This document shows, piece by piece, positions 1 to 11,261 of a DNA stretch of 64,000 nt. How positions within the stretch are numbered: position 1 is the stretch's first letter; every line of letters starts with the position of its first letter. The stretch is taken from contig NW_004454207.1 in NCBI RefSeq assembly GCF_000283155.1, forward strand, positions 17,370,028 through 17,434,027, read 5' to 3'. The position numbers were made by a program, and so were the translations under genes. Source of the stretch: Ceratotherium simum simum (Eukaryota > Chordata > Mammalia > Perissodactyla > Rhinocerotidae). The notes under the pieces were generated by a model. It ran no database searches. It was not told where the DNA came from and saw nothing but the letters and a program-made list of their open reading frames with translations.

Positions 1-873
1 AAGTTGACCATTCATTTAGACTTGCAGTCCATGCCATGGGCAATCCAAAACCACCACCGTGACAAATTAGCACTCTGTCACAGGCATAGCTGTTGTCTCT
101 ATGTCCCGAGACCCTCAGAGCATTGTTAAAACATGGCAATGTTAAATGTTAATTTTTATTGCCCAGTGGAGTTAATCACACATATCCATGAAGAGTCCAT
201 TTTCAATTAAACAGTTCTCTGTTCACTATTTATAATTCCTTCAAAAGAACCAATCACACTGAAAGGGAATTAGAGCTTGTTGTATTTCTTACTGTCCATG
301 TTCATGAGAGTATATACTTATTGTACTGGATTTCTGGCATTTTGTGTCATAGATATGTAAATTCCGTTTTAAACGCCCTTAAGATTCCCATCACCCAAAT
401 GAACAATTAAGTTTTAACTTTTTATCCGTATATACACACATGCATGATCATACGCACAGACATATTTAGCAGATGTTGTCAAAATTTTAGTTTATGCTGC
501 AGGTCCTTGTATTGACAAAGTTTTAGAATCCAATAATTTTAGTTCAGAAAAAATAATGTATTTTTTAATATTGAAAGTTACCTTTAGCTAGTCATGAAAA
601 ATACCTAATTCATACTAAAGCTTATTAAAAACAGCCTCTTCTCATGTTTATACTGTTATAACTTTGGGGCTTCTAAACAAATTCTATAATATGTATTCTA
701 ATTGCTGTTTCGTATGTTATATTCTTATTCTCCTTTTGTCTCAAGGGAATTTATGACTTCGTAATATTTTGTTGTGCATCATAATTTAAGCTGTAAGTCC
801 ACTAAAATGTGCTTTTTGAGTAACAGTAAACAGTTAACATGCCATAGTCTCCTGAAACCACAAGTTCACTTAG
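1..873. other. Unclassified AT-rich sequence
   Basis: I recognise no gene, repeat or regulatory site here. The sequence is AT-rich with short A and T runs and only short chance open frames. The last 8 bases (866-873, TCACTTAG) are the left target-site duplication of the adjacent SINE. Confidence 0.5.
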
Positions 874-1299
874 TCTTTTTATTCCTTTTTTTTGTGAGGA
901 AGATCAGCCCTGAGCTAACCTCCATGCCAATCCTCCTCTTTTTGCTGAGGAAGACCGGCCCTGAGCTAACATCTATTGCCAATCCTCCTCCTTTTTTTCC
1001 CTTTTTCTCCCCAAAGCCCNNNNNNNNNNNNNNNNNNNNNNNNNNNNNNNNNNNNNNNNNNNNNNNNNNNNNNNNNNNNNNNNNNNNNNNNNNNNNNNNN
1101 NNNNNNNNNNNNNNNNNNNTCCCCAAAGCCCCAGTAGATAGTTGTATGTCATAGTTGCACATCCTTCTAGTTGCTGTATGTGGGACGTCGCCTCAGCATG
1201 GCCGGACAAGCGGTGCGTTGGTGCGCGCCCAGGATCCGAACCGGGGCCACCAGTAGTGGAGCATGCACACTTAACTGCTAAGCCACGGGGCCGGCCCCC
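874..1299 (-). mobile_element. ERE SINE (long form), interrupted by assembly gap
   Basis: On the minus strand this reads as a tRNA-derived ERE SINE: head GGGGCCGGCCCCGTGGCTTA at about 1299-1280, B-box-like GGTTCGGATCC, then the middle segment CTATGACATACAACTA, and two copies of the tail motif GATGTTAGCTCAGGGC-like ending in a poly-A tail (poly-T on + at about 885-893). The target-site duplication TCACTTAG is at 866-873 and 1300-1307. The middle segment marks the longer ERE form also seen at 9730 and 51380. The interior is broken by 100 Ns. It is non-coding; SINEs of this type use L1 proteins for retroposition. Confidence 0.92.
1020..1119. other. Assembly gap (100 N) inside a SINE
   Basis: Exactly 100 consecutive N, the usual placeholder for a gap of unknown size. 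The same 12 bases, TCCCCAAAGCCC, occur immediately left (1008-1019) and immediately right (starting 1119/1120) of the Ns, in the A/G-rich middle of the ERE. This suggests the two contig ends overlap and the real missing length may be zero or slightly negative. Confidence 0.97.
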
Positions 1300-1307
1300 T
1301 CACTTAG

Positions 1308-3509
1308 CTTTTTTTAATGAGACAGGTTTTCAGTAATTCAACATTTATTTTACTATTGAATTTGCATTGTCAGTGTAAAATCTGATGAAGAGAATATCTT
1401 CCAATATTTCTTTTGGTTCCGAGAGTACCATCCACTTTCCCAAGTACTAGATTTTACCTGAAAAATATATGAGAAGATGTAAACAACCTTGAGCCAAAAG
1501 CCCTTAAATTTGACTCTTTTCAAAACTTGACAAGTCATTTCAGACTAAATCTGAAAATAAAATTGATTTCCAAATAGTAAAGGATAAATAAAACTAAATA
1601 TATTATTACTGAGAAAATTAGAGCATCTTTAATAGTCTTTTTTAAAAAGCACGTTAAATGTAGCTTTCACTGATTAGACTCACTTTTAAGGTGACAGTAT
1701 TTCCTATATGCTAGGTAGAAAATGAAACTTGATAAAGATTAAAATATAGCCTAGTAAATCGTCTTTGAATCTAAGTTTTAAATTATATGACCAACACTTT
1801 ATATTTAGATTAACCCTGAATATATTTTTCTCAACCATTAGTTAAGTTATATGCATTTCTAACATTATAGTTGATTTCCTATGACAGTTTCATTTACTAA
1901 CTTCTCCGGTTCTTCCCAGTGTGCATGATACAAAGAATAGTCGTTCTTTCGTTTTTGGTAAATTTATTTCAAATCTGCCTGTGGGAGGAAAATATTTCCC
2001 AACTCTTCTCCATTTCTTTTCGTATTTGTTCATATGCCGTTTCATCCAGGCATCTTGTCTGTCCTTTCTGCCTTTTACCTATTGAAAACAAAGATGAGTC
2101 TACAGATCCAAAAGAACAACCTCTTCCTTTCTAATGTTATATAGACAGCTTAACAGTAACACCTTATAATCTATTGTGATGATGAAGTTGCCATTAAAAT
2201 GTGTAGTATTTTGAATGTTTCCAAATATATATTACAGGACAGTGCTTTCAATATATTTTTCTCATTTAATTAAGTTTCATTTTTGTATACTTTAAGTATC
2301 TGTTCTTATGAATATTCTTAAAAAATTTCCCAAGTCATATTTACGTAAGCTAATCAAACCATGCAATAGATAAGAACTCATTATTTTGTAAGAACTCTTT
2401 ATTATATAACAAGAGATATGTATTTATTAATATATATAATATGAACACATATTTATTAATTTCTAGAGACATATACTATGGATTTTTATCTTTGATTTAA
2501 AGTATATATAATATGCAGCTACACATACATCTGTATGTCAGCTTAAGTATTTTAATGGCAAGATTTCCATGTAATTTGTCTCCAAGATACTCTTTTTTCT
2601 GGTCACGGTAAATTTTATATTCTTTGACAGTAGCTTTTGTTTATTATCACTAGAAACACTTCTCTTGGGATAGGTTGTTAATTAACTGTCATTTTTGTAC
2701 AGGGTGTAAAAGAAAAATGGAAAGAAGAGTACACGAGCAAACGGAATTTCACACACTATTGACTGTTTTAGTGTCTTCAAACTTCAAAAATACGTCTTGA
2801 AATTTTTATCCTGTTTAAGTTCATCAGAAGCACGACTTTAATCTCTGATTCATTACACTAGAGCACTGTAAAGAAGCAGTTTAGTACTGAATAAGAATAT
2901 ATGAATGTAGCTTTTAAAGTGGCCATTAAAAGCAGATTTCTGCTTTTCAATGGGTGCATTTTCTGTGATGACTATCATTGCCATTGTAGCTAGGTTTCTG
3001 TGCATTTATAAAGCTTCCAGTACAAACCTGTAAACATAAAGCCCTGATAGGAATAATATCAGCTGTGTTTCACTTTTGGCCACTATTATAAATTGACAAA
3101 TGACATTGTTGCTTTTGGATTTTTAAAATAAATAGACCAAGTAGAACATATGCATCCAAATCAGTAGGGTCATCTCAAAGAAGCCAGGCTTTTTTATTCC
3201 AATGACTCATTAGTTCAAATACACTACAAGTTCCCCTTTTAGAATTGCTTTCACAGGCCAGTTTATGAACCAGAAAATAAAGACTCATTTCTTAATGGTT
3301 AAAACCTCATTTTTGGCCAAAAGTGATATTGCCCAATATACCACTTAATCTCTTACTGAATCTGATTCTCAATGAATTTTATTTCTAAAGTTGAAAGCGG
3401 TTCTTAGAAGAATGAAGACTTTCAACCATTGAGACTATTGAGAAGGCTGAGCTACAAGATTTGAAAATTCAGTAATTACAAATGACATCATTACCTTTTA
3501 TTTCCAAAG
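1308..3509. other. Unclassified AT-rich sequence
   Basis: About 2.2 kb in which I recognise no gene or named repeat. There are AT-rich stretches (for example 2400-2520, TATATAAT-type runs) and only short open frames with no protein-like character. Very old, highly diverged repeats could be present but I cannot support any. Confidence 0.45.
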
Positions 3510-4200
3510 AGGGTAATAGGGAAGGGGGCTTTTGTCAGAAATCCCCAGAGGTTCTAGGAAAGGCAGATCCTATCCAGAAAGCCATGGGAACCAGAGGCAG
3601 AGTACTATGTCTTAGTCAGCCAAGTCCCTAAGCTTTAAATTTTGTTGCAAGGACGTGGTAGCTCACTCCAGCAGACTGATAAGCTTTTTGCCTTGTAGGA
3701 GTCAGAAAGCACTGCACTCCCTAGCTCCAAGCCCCAGGAGGCTTCTCAACTAAACATTGACACATTAGAAGTCACCTGCTGCCCTGAATGTATGAGTAAC
3801 TTGGGGCATTAAGATGGAACAGGAAACTCCATGGAGAGGCTTGCGGCTGGGGGAAAGATATAGGCAGGGGAGATGGAGTGGAATGGTTGAAGTAAGGGTC
3901 TATTTAGACAGTTAGCTGGTGGTTTATTTCACTGTTAGCCTAGACAGAAAGCCCCAATCCCTCAGCTGAGGCTGGCAATTTCTCACTGGCAGGGATCAGT
4001 GGGGATGAAGGAACCACATCTTCATGTGCTAGATGTGGTAGCTCAATGTCATTGTTAGCAGAAACGTGTGAAAGTCTACAAACTGAGCAGGGAAGGGAGT
4101 TTAGGGTGTCATTGTATAATGCATGGAAGTGCTGGATGTAAAGGAATGTAATGAAGGAGAGAAATACCAAATTAATCTTCACATAGTGAGGTGAAAGAAA
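3510..4200 (-). other. Relatively GC-rich unclassified block, possibly an antisense LTR
   Basis: This block is visibly richer in G and C than its flanks. On the minus strand an 80-codon frame (4182-3940) is followed within about 15 bases by GTGAAATAAACC, an AATAAA-type polyadenylation signal near 3925. That arrangement, and the antisense sense-of-signal, resemble the end of an endogenous-retrovirus LTR, but I cannot name a family, see clear TG/CA ends or find a target duplication. It lies just upstream of the L1 fragment starting near 4380. Confidence 0.25.
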
Positions 4201-4379
4201 AAAATGATAAAAGTGGGACCGGTGACAAGGAATTAGTAAAATTGAATTGTTCTACATATTTGCCTCATTGTTTATAACTAAGAGTTCCTTGAACTCTCTA
4301 TCAGCATGTCTTCATCATATCATTGAGGATTTAAAATATATTACATCTAGAAATAATCCAAAATAAATTATAATTGAAT
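4201..4379. other. Unclassified
   Basis: Short AT-rich connector between the GC-richer block and the L1 fragment; nothing recognised. Confidence 0.4.
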
Positions 4380-5790
4380 AGAGTCTAACACCACATTGTG
4401 AAAATCATTCACTATGACCAAGTGGGATTGCAAGTGTGGTTTAATATTGGAAAACCTATGAATATAATTCACCTTATTAATGGGGCTAAGAAAAAAAATT
4501 TACACTTACTCCATAGATGCCAAAGTTGGGAACTAGACAGGAATGAAATTAGACAAGATAAATAAATTAGAGGCATAAGATTTAGAAAAGAAGAAGTAAA
4601 ACTCCCTCTATTTGCAGATGACATGATAGTATACCTGAAAAACCCTAGAGAATAAGTGGTATTCCTAACTCAATCAATAAAATAATTCAACAAGTTGGCA
4701 ATGTATAAAATTGACAAGCAAAAGTTGATAGCCATCATATGCAAAAAATAAAAAACAATAAGAAGAGCTAGAAATGTATTAGATTGAGTTAGAAAATCTT
4801 ACTACATAAGTAACAAAAAAGATAAAATAGGAATAAACTTAACAGAAATGTGTAAAACCTATAAGAAAGAAACTATAAAGCCCATCTGAAAGACACTAAA
4901 AAGTAGACTTGAACAAAAAGACATCCCTTGTTCTTTGATAAGACATCACAACATCATTAACATGTCAGTTCTCCCTAAATTAATTTATAAATTTAATGTG
5001 ATCGCGATAAAAATACCAGCACACTTTGTTATATGGAGCTAGACAAATTGCACCTAAGGTTTATATGGAAAAGTAAGTGCAAAAAATATCTGGGAAAACA
5101 CTGAAAAGGAAAAGCTATGAGGGTGACTAGACCTACAAGATATTAAAACATGCTACAATGCCTCAATAACTAACAGAGTGTTAAAGGCACATGAATAGAC
5201 AGATCAGTGGAATAAAATCAGAAGTCCAGAAATAGACCCAAGTACATATGGAATTGTAATATGTAATAAAAGTGGCACCTCAAATCAATGAGTTAAAGGT
5301 GAATTTAATAGTAAATAGTATTGGTAAAAAGAGGAAATTAGATCTTTTCTTTACTACATACATAAGAATAAACCCTAAGTGAGTCAGAACACTAAATGTA
5401 TAAAATAAAACTATACAAATACTAGAAGAAAATATTGGTGAGTTCCTTTATAACCTGGGTGTAGGGAAAGGCTTTCTAACTGTGACTCAAAATTCAGATG
5501 CCACAAGTAAAAGAATTAATAAATTTGACTACACAAATAAAAACTTTCAGAAGGAAAAATCAAAAGACAAATGAAAATTGGGAAAAAATTTATGTGGCAT
5601 ATATCACAGATAGAGGTTAAATATTCCTAATATATAAAGAACTTTCAAATTTTGAGTAGGAAACAAAGTCATACTAAAAGTGAGAAAAAACATAGACAAT
5701 TTACCAAAAATATAAAAATGATCCATAGTCTTATGAAAAGATGATTGCTTTCACTAACAATAAGAAAAATACAAATTAAAACTATATTGA
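4380..5790 (+). mobile_element. Old L1 (L1M) ORF2 fragment, sense
   Basis: This is a decayed LINE-1 ORF2 reading on the plus strand. It includes the reverse-transcriptase active-site region: FADD at 4611-4622 followed by MIVYLKNP-like codons. Downstream come the typical ORF2 stretches 'atggaactgtaat...', 'aatagacccaagtacatatgg' and 'ctagaagaaaatattggtg'. Many stops and indels break the frame, so it is not functional. The level of decay suggests an old mammalian L1M subfamily. The element is interrupted at 5791 by an ERE SINE and continues at 6046. Confidence 0.9.
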
Positions 5791-6045
5791 GGGGCCAGCC
5801 CCGTGGCTGAGTGATTAAAGTTCCATGCACTCCACTTGGGCGGCCCGGGTTTGCAGGTTCAGATCCCAGGTGCAGACTTACTGCACTCATCAGCCATGCT
5901 GTGGAGGCATCCCACATACAAAATAGAGGAAGAGTGGCACAGATGTTAGCTCAGGTCTAATCTTCCTCAAGCAAAAAAAAAAAAATGCGGAAGATTGCCA
6001 ATGGATGTTAACTCAGGGCAAATCTTCCTCACCAAAAAAACAAAC
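5791..6045 (+). mobile_element. ERE SINE (short form) inserted in L1
   Basis: Plus-strand ERE: head GGGGCCAGCCCCGTGGCTGA, B-box-like GGTTCAGATCCC, the segment CCACATACAAAATAGAGGAAG, two GATGTTA(G/A)CTCAGG tail motifs, then an A-rich tail ending about 6045. The target-site duplication ACTATATTGAG is at 5781-5791 and 6046-6056. It splits the old L1 fragment and so is younger than that L1. Confidence 0.93.
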
Positions 6046-6574
6046 ACTATATTGAGGTAATATTCTCACCTATCAGGTTGGCAAAAATTTAAAAGCTTGA
6101 CAATATACCTTGTTAAGGAAGCTGTAGAGAAACAGGCACTCTCATACACTGTTGTTGAGATTGCAAAATGGTCCACAACAAATGGAGGGAAAGTTGGCAG
6201 TATCTAATAAAAGTACCTATGCAATTACACTTTGACCTAGTAAGCTTATTTCTGGGAATTAGCTTGAAGATATACTTTCTACATATGTATGAAAACATAC
6301 ATATGCACGAAGTTCTTCATTGCAGCATTATTTGTAACTTCAAAATATTGGAATCTACCTAAATAGCCAAACATAGGACATTAGTTGAATAAACTATAGT
6401 GCACACACATAATAAAGTAGTAGGAAACTAGAAAATAATGAGGATATATGAATGAACTAATGTGTAAGTAATTTCTAAGTGAAAGAAAGTCCCTCTAGTA
6501 TGCTACCTTTGTGAGAAAAAGTAAAGGAAATAAGAAGAAACTAGACATTGCCTTATCTGAGTATTCAAAGTTAA
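6046..6574 (+). mobile_element. Old L1 (L1M) fragment, continuation to 3' region
   Basis: This continues the L1 interrupted by the ERE. It carries typical 3' ORF2 and 3'UTR phrases such as 'ctctcatacactgttgttgag', 'agcattatttgtaac' and 'tatgctacctttgtgag'. Its frame is broken. It ends where an antisense MLT1 LTR begins near 6575. Confidence 0.8.
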
Positions 6575-7014
6575 CAGATTAGTTTTCTATTGCTGTGTAA
6601 CAAATTACCACAAATTTAGCAGCTTAAAGAAACACCCATTTATTATCTCAGTTTCTGTATGTCAGAAATCTGGGCACAGCATAACTGAATTCTCTCTCAG
6701 GTCCTTGCCATGTGACCCCATCCATAAGCCCTATCACACTTGGAATTTCTGGTCTCAGAAAGGGTCTAGCCCCTTTGAAGTATTCACCTGATTAGGTCAG
6801 GACCACTCAGGATACTCTCCCTTTTGGCTAACTCAAACTCAACTTATTTGGGACCTTATTTACATCTGCAAAATCTCTTCACCTTTGTCATATAACAACC
6901 TAATCATAGGAGTGAAATCCACTGTTTCACCTCCACTCATAGGGAGGGGATTGGACAGGGTATAAACACTAGGGGTGGAAATCTTGGGGGTCCTTGTAGA
7001 ATTGGGCTTACCAC
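6575..7014 (-). mobile_element. MLT1-type LTR (ERVL-MaLR), antisense
   Basis: The plus strand starts TTAGTTTTCTATTGCTGTGT followed by 'aacaaattaccacaaattta', which is the reverse complement of the 3' end of a mammalian MaLR LTR. It ends near GGGCTTACCACC, matching the LTR's other end. Mid-element phrases ('gattaggtcaggaccact', 'tttacatctgcaaaatc') also fit an MLT1C/D-like consensus. It is an ancient solo LTR, diverged and non-functional, inside or next to old L1 sequence. Confidence 0.75.
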
Positions 7015-7562
7015 CATTAATATCACCAAAAAAGGGAAAATATACATCTTGTGCCTCCAGATGCAATATCCTTAAAAATATATAACACCACTTACAAGGC
7101 TATAAGGCCACTTATATAGTATTCCCATTCAAAATGCATAACCTGAGTTTCATCATAAGAAAACATTGGAAAAACCCAAATTGAGGTGCATTTTATAATA
7201 TTATTGGTCTGTAGTTTTAAAAAATGATCATGAAAGACCAAAAAAGAATTACAACATTTTCCAGATTAAGAAAGACTAAAAAGATATGACAACTAAATGC
7301 AGCACGTAATTCTAGATTGAATCCTGTAATGGAAAAAATATATTGTTGTAAAGAACATTATTTGAACAATTAGCACAATTAGAATATGAACTACAGGTTA
7401 AAGTATTGTATCGATGTTAGATTTCCTGAATTTGATCACTGTATTATAGTTATATAAGAGAATATCCTTCTCAGGTAATACAGACTGAAGTATTAAGGAA
7501 TAAAGGAACATAATATATACAACCTACTCTCAAATGGTTCATAAAAAAATGCTGTATGTTTG

Positions 7563-7593
<31 letters not shown>

Positions 7594-7649
7594 ATGTGAA
7601 TGGAGAGAGAAGGAAGAGAGAATGATAAATCAAGTGTGGCAAAAGTTAA
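7015..7649 (+). mobile_element. Old L1 3'UTR-type sequence, sense
   Basis: Matches the recalled 3'UTR of old L1M elements: 'gcataacctgagtttcatcat', 'ttaaagtattgtatcgatgtt', 'tatataagagaatatccttc', 'acaacctactctcaaatgg', then an A-rich segment with a (TG)n tract and 'gataaatcaagtgtggcaaa'. The sequence resumes after 9200 with 'tgttaaaaattggtgagtct', so a younger L1 has been inserted into it. It may be the 3' end of the L1 at 4380-6574 or a separate element. Confidence 0.7.
7561..7593. repeat. (TG)n microsatellite
   Basis: About 16 TG units with one CG interruption, inside the A-rich segment of the old L1 3'UTR. Likely length-polymorphic. Confidence 0.9.
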
Positions 7650-9206
7650 TCAGAATCTCAATGACATTTTTCATGGAACTCGAACAAAGAATCCTAAATT
7701 TCTATGGAACAACAAAAGACCCCTAATAGCCAAAGCAATCCTAAGAAAAAAGAACAAAGCTGGAGTAATGGCACTCCCTGACTTCAAAATTTACTACAAA
7801 GCTATAGTAATCAAAACAGCATGGTACTGGCAGAAAAACAGATACAAAAGATCAATGGAACAGGATTGAGAGCCCAGAAATAAAACCACACATCTATAGA
7901 CAGCTAATCTTCGACAAAGGAGCCAAGAACATACAATGGAGGAAGGAAAGTCTCTTCAATAAATCGTATTGGGAAAACTGGACAGTCACCTGCAAAAGAA
8001 TGAAAGTTGACCATTATCTTACACCATACACAAAAATTAACTCAAAGACTTGAATGTAAGACCTGAAACCATAAAACTCTTAGAAGAAAACATAGGCGGT
8101 ATGCTCTTTGACATCTGTTTTAGTGATATCTTTTCGAATACCATCTCTACTCTGGCAAGAGAAAAAAAAGAAAAAAATAAACACATGAGACTACATCAGA
8201 CTAAAAAGCTTCTGCACAGCAAAGGAAACCATCAACAAAACGAAAAGACAACCCACCAACTGGGAGAAAATATTTGCAAATCATATATCCAACAAGGAGT
8301 TAATTTCCAAAATATATAAGGAACTCATACAACTCATCAACAAAAAAATGAACTCGATCAAATAATGGGCAGAGGATATGAGCAGACATTTTTCCAAAGA
8401 AAATATATTGATGGCCAAGAGGCACATGAAAAGATGTTCAACATCACCAATTATTAGGGAAATTCAAATCAAAACTGCAATGAGATATCACCTTACACCC
8501 ATCAGAATGGGTATAATTAACAAGACAATAAATAACAAATGTTGGAGAGGATGTGGAGAAAAGGGAACCCTCATACACTGCTGGTGGGAGTGCAAACTGC
8601 TGCAGCCACTATGAAAAACATGGAGATTTCTCAAAAAACTAAAAACAGAAATACCATATAATCCACCTATTCCACTACTGGTTATTTATCCAAAGAATAT
8701 GAAACCAACAATTCATAAAGATTTATGCACCCCTGTGTTCATTGCATCATTAATCACAATAGCCAAGACATGGAAGCAATCCAAGTGTCCATCAGTGGAA
8801 GAATGGGTAAAAAAGACATGGTAAATATATATAATGGAATACTACTCAGCCATGAAAAAAGACAAAATTGTGCCATTTGTGACAACATGGATGGACCTTG
8901 AGGGTATGATGCTAAGCAAAATAATTCAGACAGAGAAAGGCAAATACCATGTTATTTCACTTATATGTTGAAGATAAACAAACAAACAAACATATAGATA
9001 AGGAGAACAGATTGGTGGTTACCAGAAGGGAAGGGGGTAGGCAAAAGGGGCAAAGGGGCACATATGTATGGTGACCAATAAAAACTAGACTATTGGTAGT
9101 GAACACAATGCAATCTACACAGAAACTGAAATATAATAATGTACACCTGAAATGTACATAATGTTATAAGCCAACATGGCCTCAATAAAATAATTTTAAA
9201 AAATGT
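7650..9206 (+). mobile_element. 5'-truncated perissodactyl-type L1, sense
   Basis: Contains the last part of ORF2 and the 3'UTR of an L1. ORF2 begins with [19 protein letters not shown] codons near 7698 and includes the C-terminal Cys-rich motif, with HCWWEC at about 8577-8594. Frameshifts and stops (for example TGA near 7867) make it inactive. The 3'UTR ends with 'cctgaaatgtacataatgtt', 'ataagcc' and 'cctcaataaaataa', an ending shared with 28436-28520. A possible short target duplication (AAAAGTTAA at 7641-7649, AAATGTTAA at 9201-9209) flanks it. It sits within old L1 3'UTR and is therefore younger than that. Confidence 0.9.
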
Positions 9207-9300
9207 TAAAAATTGGTGAGTCTTGGTGAAGGTGTCCTTTGATTTACTCTTGTAACTTTTCTGCAATTTAAAAATTATTTCAAAATTAAAAATTAATATA
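9207..9300 (+). mobile_element. Tail of the interrupted old L1 3'UTR
   Basis: Reads 'aattggtgagtcttggtgaa', then 'ttgtaacttttctgcaattt' and 'aaaattatttcaaaattaaa', which is the terminal part of old L1M 3'UTRs. It directly continues the sequence that stops at 7649. Confidence 0.7.
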
Positions 9301-9329
9301 ACAAAAACCAAACAAATAAAAAATGAACT

Positions 9330-9415
9330 GTATTTAGGCATCTTAGCACAGGGCCCAGCTGCACATAGTAAGTTCCCAATAAATGGCAGTTGATAATACT
9401 ATCACTGCTATTACC
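9330..9415 (+). mobile_element. L2/MIR-type 3' tail fragment
   Basis: The stretch GCACATAGTAAGTTCCCAAT then AAATG resembles the shared L2/MIR 3' end (GGCACATAGTAGGTGCTCAATAAATG). Short, old fragment. The remaining sequence up to 9713 is unrecognised. Confidence 0.5.
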
Positions 9416-9729
9416 TAATTCATGCTTAAAGTTTGTATCCAGTAAACTGAATCTATTTAGTGCTACTACCTTAGGTGTTTTGTTGAATTCAGGCAGAGTG
9501 CACCATAGCATGACAACTTTATGAGAAAACTAGATAAACTACTACTTAAGAATACTTATTATCTCTCATTTAAAGTCTAAAACAATTATAATTGTAATAA
9601 AAATGTGTAGACTAACTGGTGACCAGAATTTCAGCAAATTTAGTGTCACCGCATTAATTGATAGTTTTGGTTTTGGTTCTGGAAGCAGACCCTAGATCTT
9701 GAGACAAGGCTTCAAGAGCAAGTAGTTTA

Positions 9730-9982
9730 ATAGATTTTTTTTTTTTTGAGGAAGACCGGCTCTGAGCTAACATCTATTGCCAATCCTCTTCCTTTTTTTT
9801 TACCCCCCCCAAGCCCCAGTGGATAGTTGTATGTCATAGTTGCACATCCTTTTAGTTGCTGTATGTGGGACGTGGCCTCAGCATGGCCGGAGAAGTGGTG
9901 CGTCAGTGCGCGCCCGGATCTGAACCCAGGCCACCAGTAAGTGGAGCTCGTGCACTTAACCGCTAAGCCATGGGGCTGGCCC
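9730..9982 (-). mobile_element. ERE SINE (long form), antisense, perfect target duplication
   Basis: The minus strand reads GGGCCAGCCCCATGGCTTAG-like head, B-box-like region, CTATGACATACAACTA middle segment and one GATGTTAGCTCAGAGC tail with poly-A (poly-T at 9737-9747 on +). The 16-bp target-site duplication AAGAGCAAGTAGTTTA is perfect (9714-9729 and 9983-9998), so this is one of the younger insertions here. Confidence 0.95.
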
Positions 9983-9998
9983 AAGAGCAAGTAGTTTA

Positions 9999-10520
9999 TT
10001 GGGGAGGGGATACTGGGAAATAATAGATGTGGGGAAATGAGACAGGAAGGGGAAGGCATCCAATAAAGGGTGAGTTATCAACCAAATTGCCACTAGGGGA
10101 ACTGGAGCTTAATCCTACTAGGGAACTCTGGGAGACAGTGTAATATGCGCCCCAGAGTTATCCTGCCCAAGGAGGAAGGGGGATGGAATATTTGTACACT
10201 GATTCCCGGACATTGATCAAGGGCTTCTGGGGCATATGAATTAATTCTAGGCACTTCCAGTCTGCCCCAGTGCCCCACCAGATTCCCTTAAACAACCAGT
10301 CACCAGAGCTGACATTTGGGAGACAGTACTGTGTGTGCACAGAATGATGAATGCCAAGGGGTTACTGGTGAGTGCCTCGCAGCATCTGCTGCAATGCTGG
10401 AGTGGAAATCTGCTGAATCAGTCTCCCTGGTATTTCAGCCAGCACTCAGAGTGGTTGCAGCCATAATCATGACGAGGTCTTCACCTTTACTCTGTTTCTA
10501 GGGTCAGACAGATCTGAAAT
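9999..10520. other. Unclassified interspersed-repeat-like block
   Basis: Together with 9661-9729, before the ERE, this reads like a moderately old interspersed repeat: 'tggttctggaagcagaccct', then AGTAGTTTATTGGGGAGG, 'gccactaggggaactggagc' and 'actctgggagacagtgtaat'. I recall similar phrasing from old mammalian repeats but cannot name the family. No coding frame or splice structure stands out. Confidence 0.35.
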
Positions 10521-10524
10521 GAAT

Positions 10525-10728
10525 TATTATTTCTTCCATTTACTAGCTGAACAACCTTGGATGAGTTATTTATTCAAAACCTCGGTTTCCTCATCTGTAA
10601 AATAGGGCCAATAATAGTGTGTCCTCATAGAATTGCTTTAAAATTAAAGAGATGATGCATTTGAAAGCTTGGCACTAGAAAATGCTCAGTAACGGTTAGT
10701 TTTAATTATTATATTTGCATCCCTTATG
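10525..10728 (+). mobile_element. MIR SINE, sense
   Basis: Matches MIR core and tail: TTACTAGCTGAACAACCTTG, 'tcggtttcctcatctgtaaa' then ATAGGGCCAATAATAGT, 'aaattaaagagatgatgc' and a tail 'aatgctcagtaac'. Ancient tRNA-derived SINE found across mammals; diverged and inactive. Confidence 0.88.
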
Positions 10729-11261
10729 GGTATTATTACTTTTTATTTTTAATCAGTTTGTTAAAGATGATTGTTCTTATCTTGAGCTATGAGATTCACC
10801 CCAATCTGCTAGATTAGTGTGTACCTTGGCTCCATCAAACCTGAATTTTTTATACCTATTAAAAACTTGGGACCATAGGGACTCCTATTTGCCATCTGTT
10901 CTTAAAAATGACAATCAGTTACTTAGGAAAGTGACACTGAAAAATACAAAGGAAAGTCAGAGAGATTGGAACCAAATAATGAAGCTCAAACACCATCAAA
11001 AACACAAGTTGTGAGTGTCACATAAAGGGAAGAAAAAGAAACATTATGAGGACTGAGTTAGCCATGTACAATATGCTTTGGATATATTTACGGAATAGTC
11101 ACAGTTTAACTGGTTAATTGCATGAGCTAGATTTGGTTGGGTACAAGCAGAAAACTGCATATTCTTTCTTACACTGCCCCTTCAAATTCACTGTCATGGC
11201 TTGTCCTTCCCCACCCATGAAGGAAATGTCAGGCCAATCCTATAGCTTACCAGTCTCATAG
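10729..11261. other. Unclassified
   Basis: No gene or named repeat recognised. A 65-codon plus-strand frame (10817-11014) has no recognisable domain. Confidence 0.4.

Noticed and set aside
774..1209. Open frames of 78-126 codons around the gap
   Set aside because: They consist of translated ERE SINE and N-coded X residues; no protein.
7600..8614. Three open frames of 78-89 codons in a row
   Set aside because: Fragments of one decayed L1 ORF2 separated by stops and frameshifts, not separate genes.
9727..10059. 110-codon minus-strand frame
   Set aside because: It is mostly ERE SINE antisense translation, with unclassified flanking sequence.
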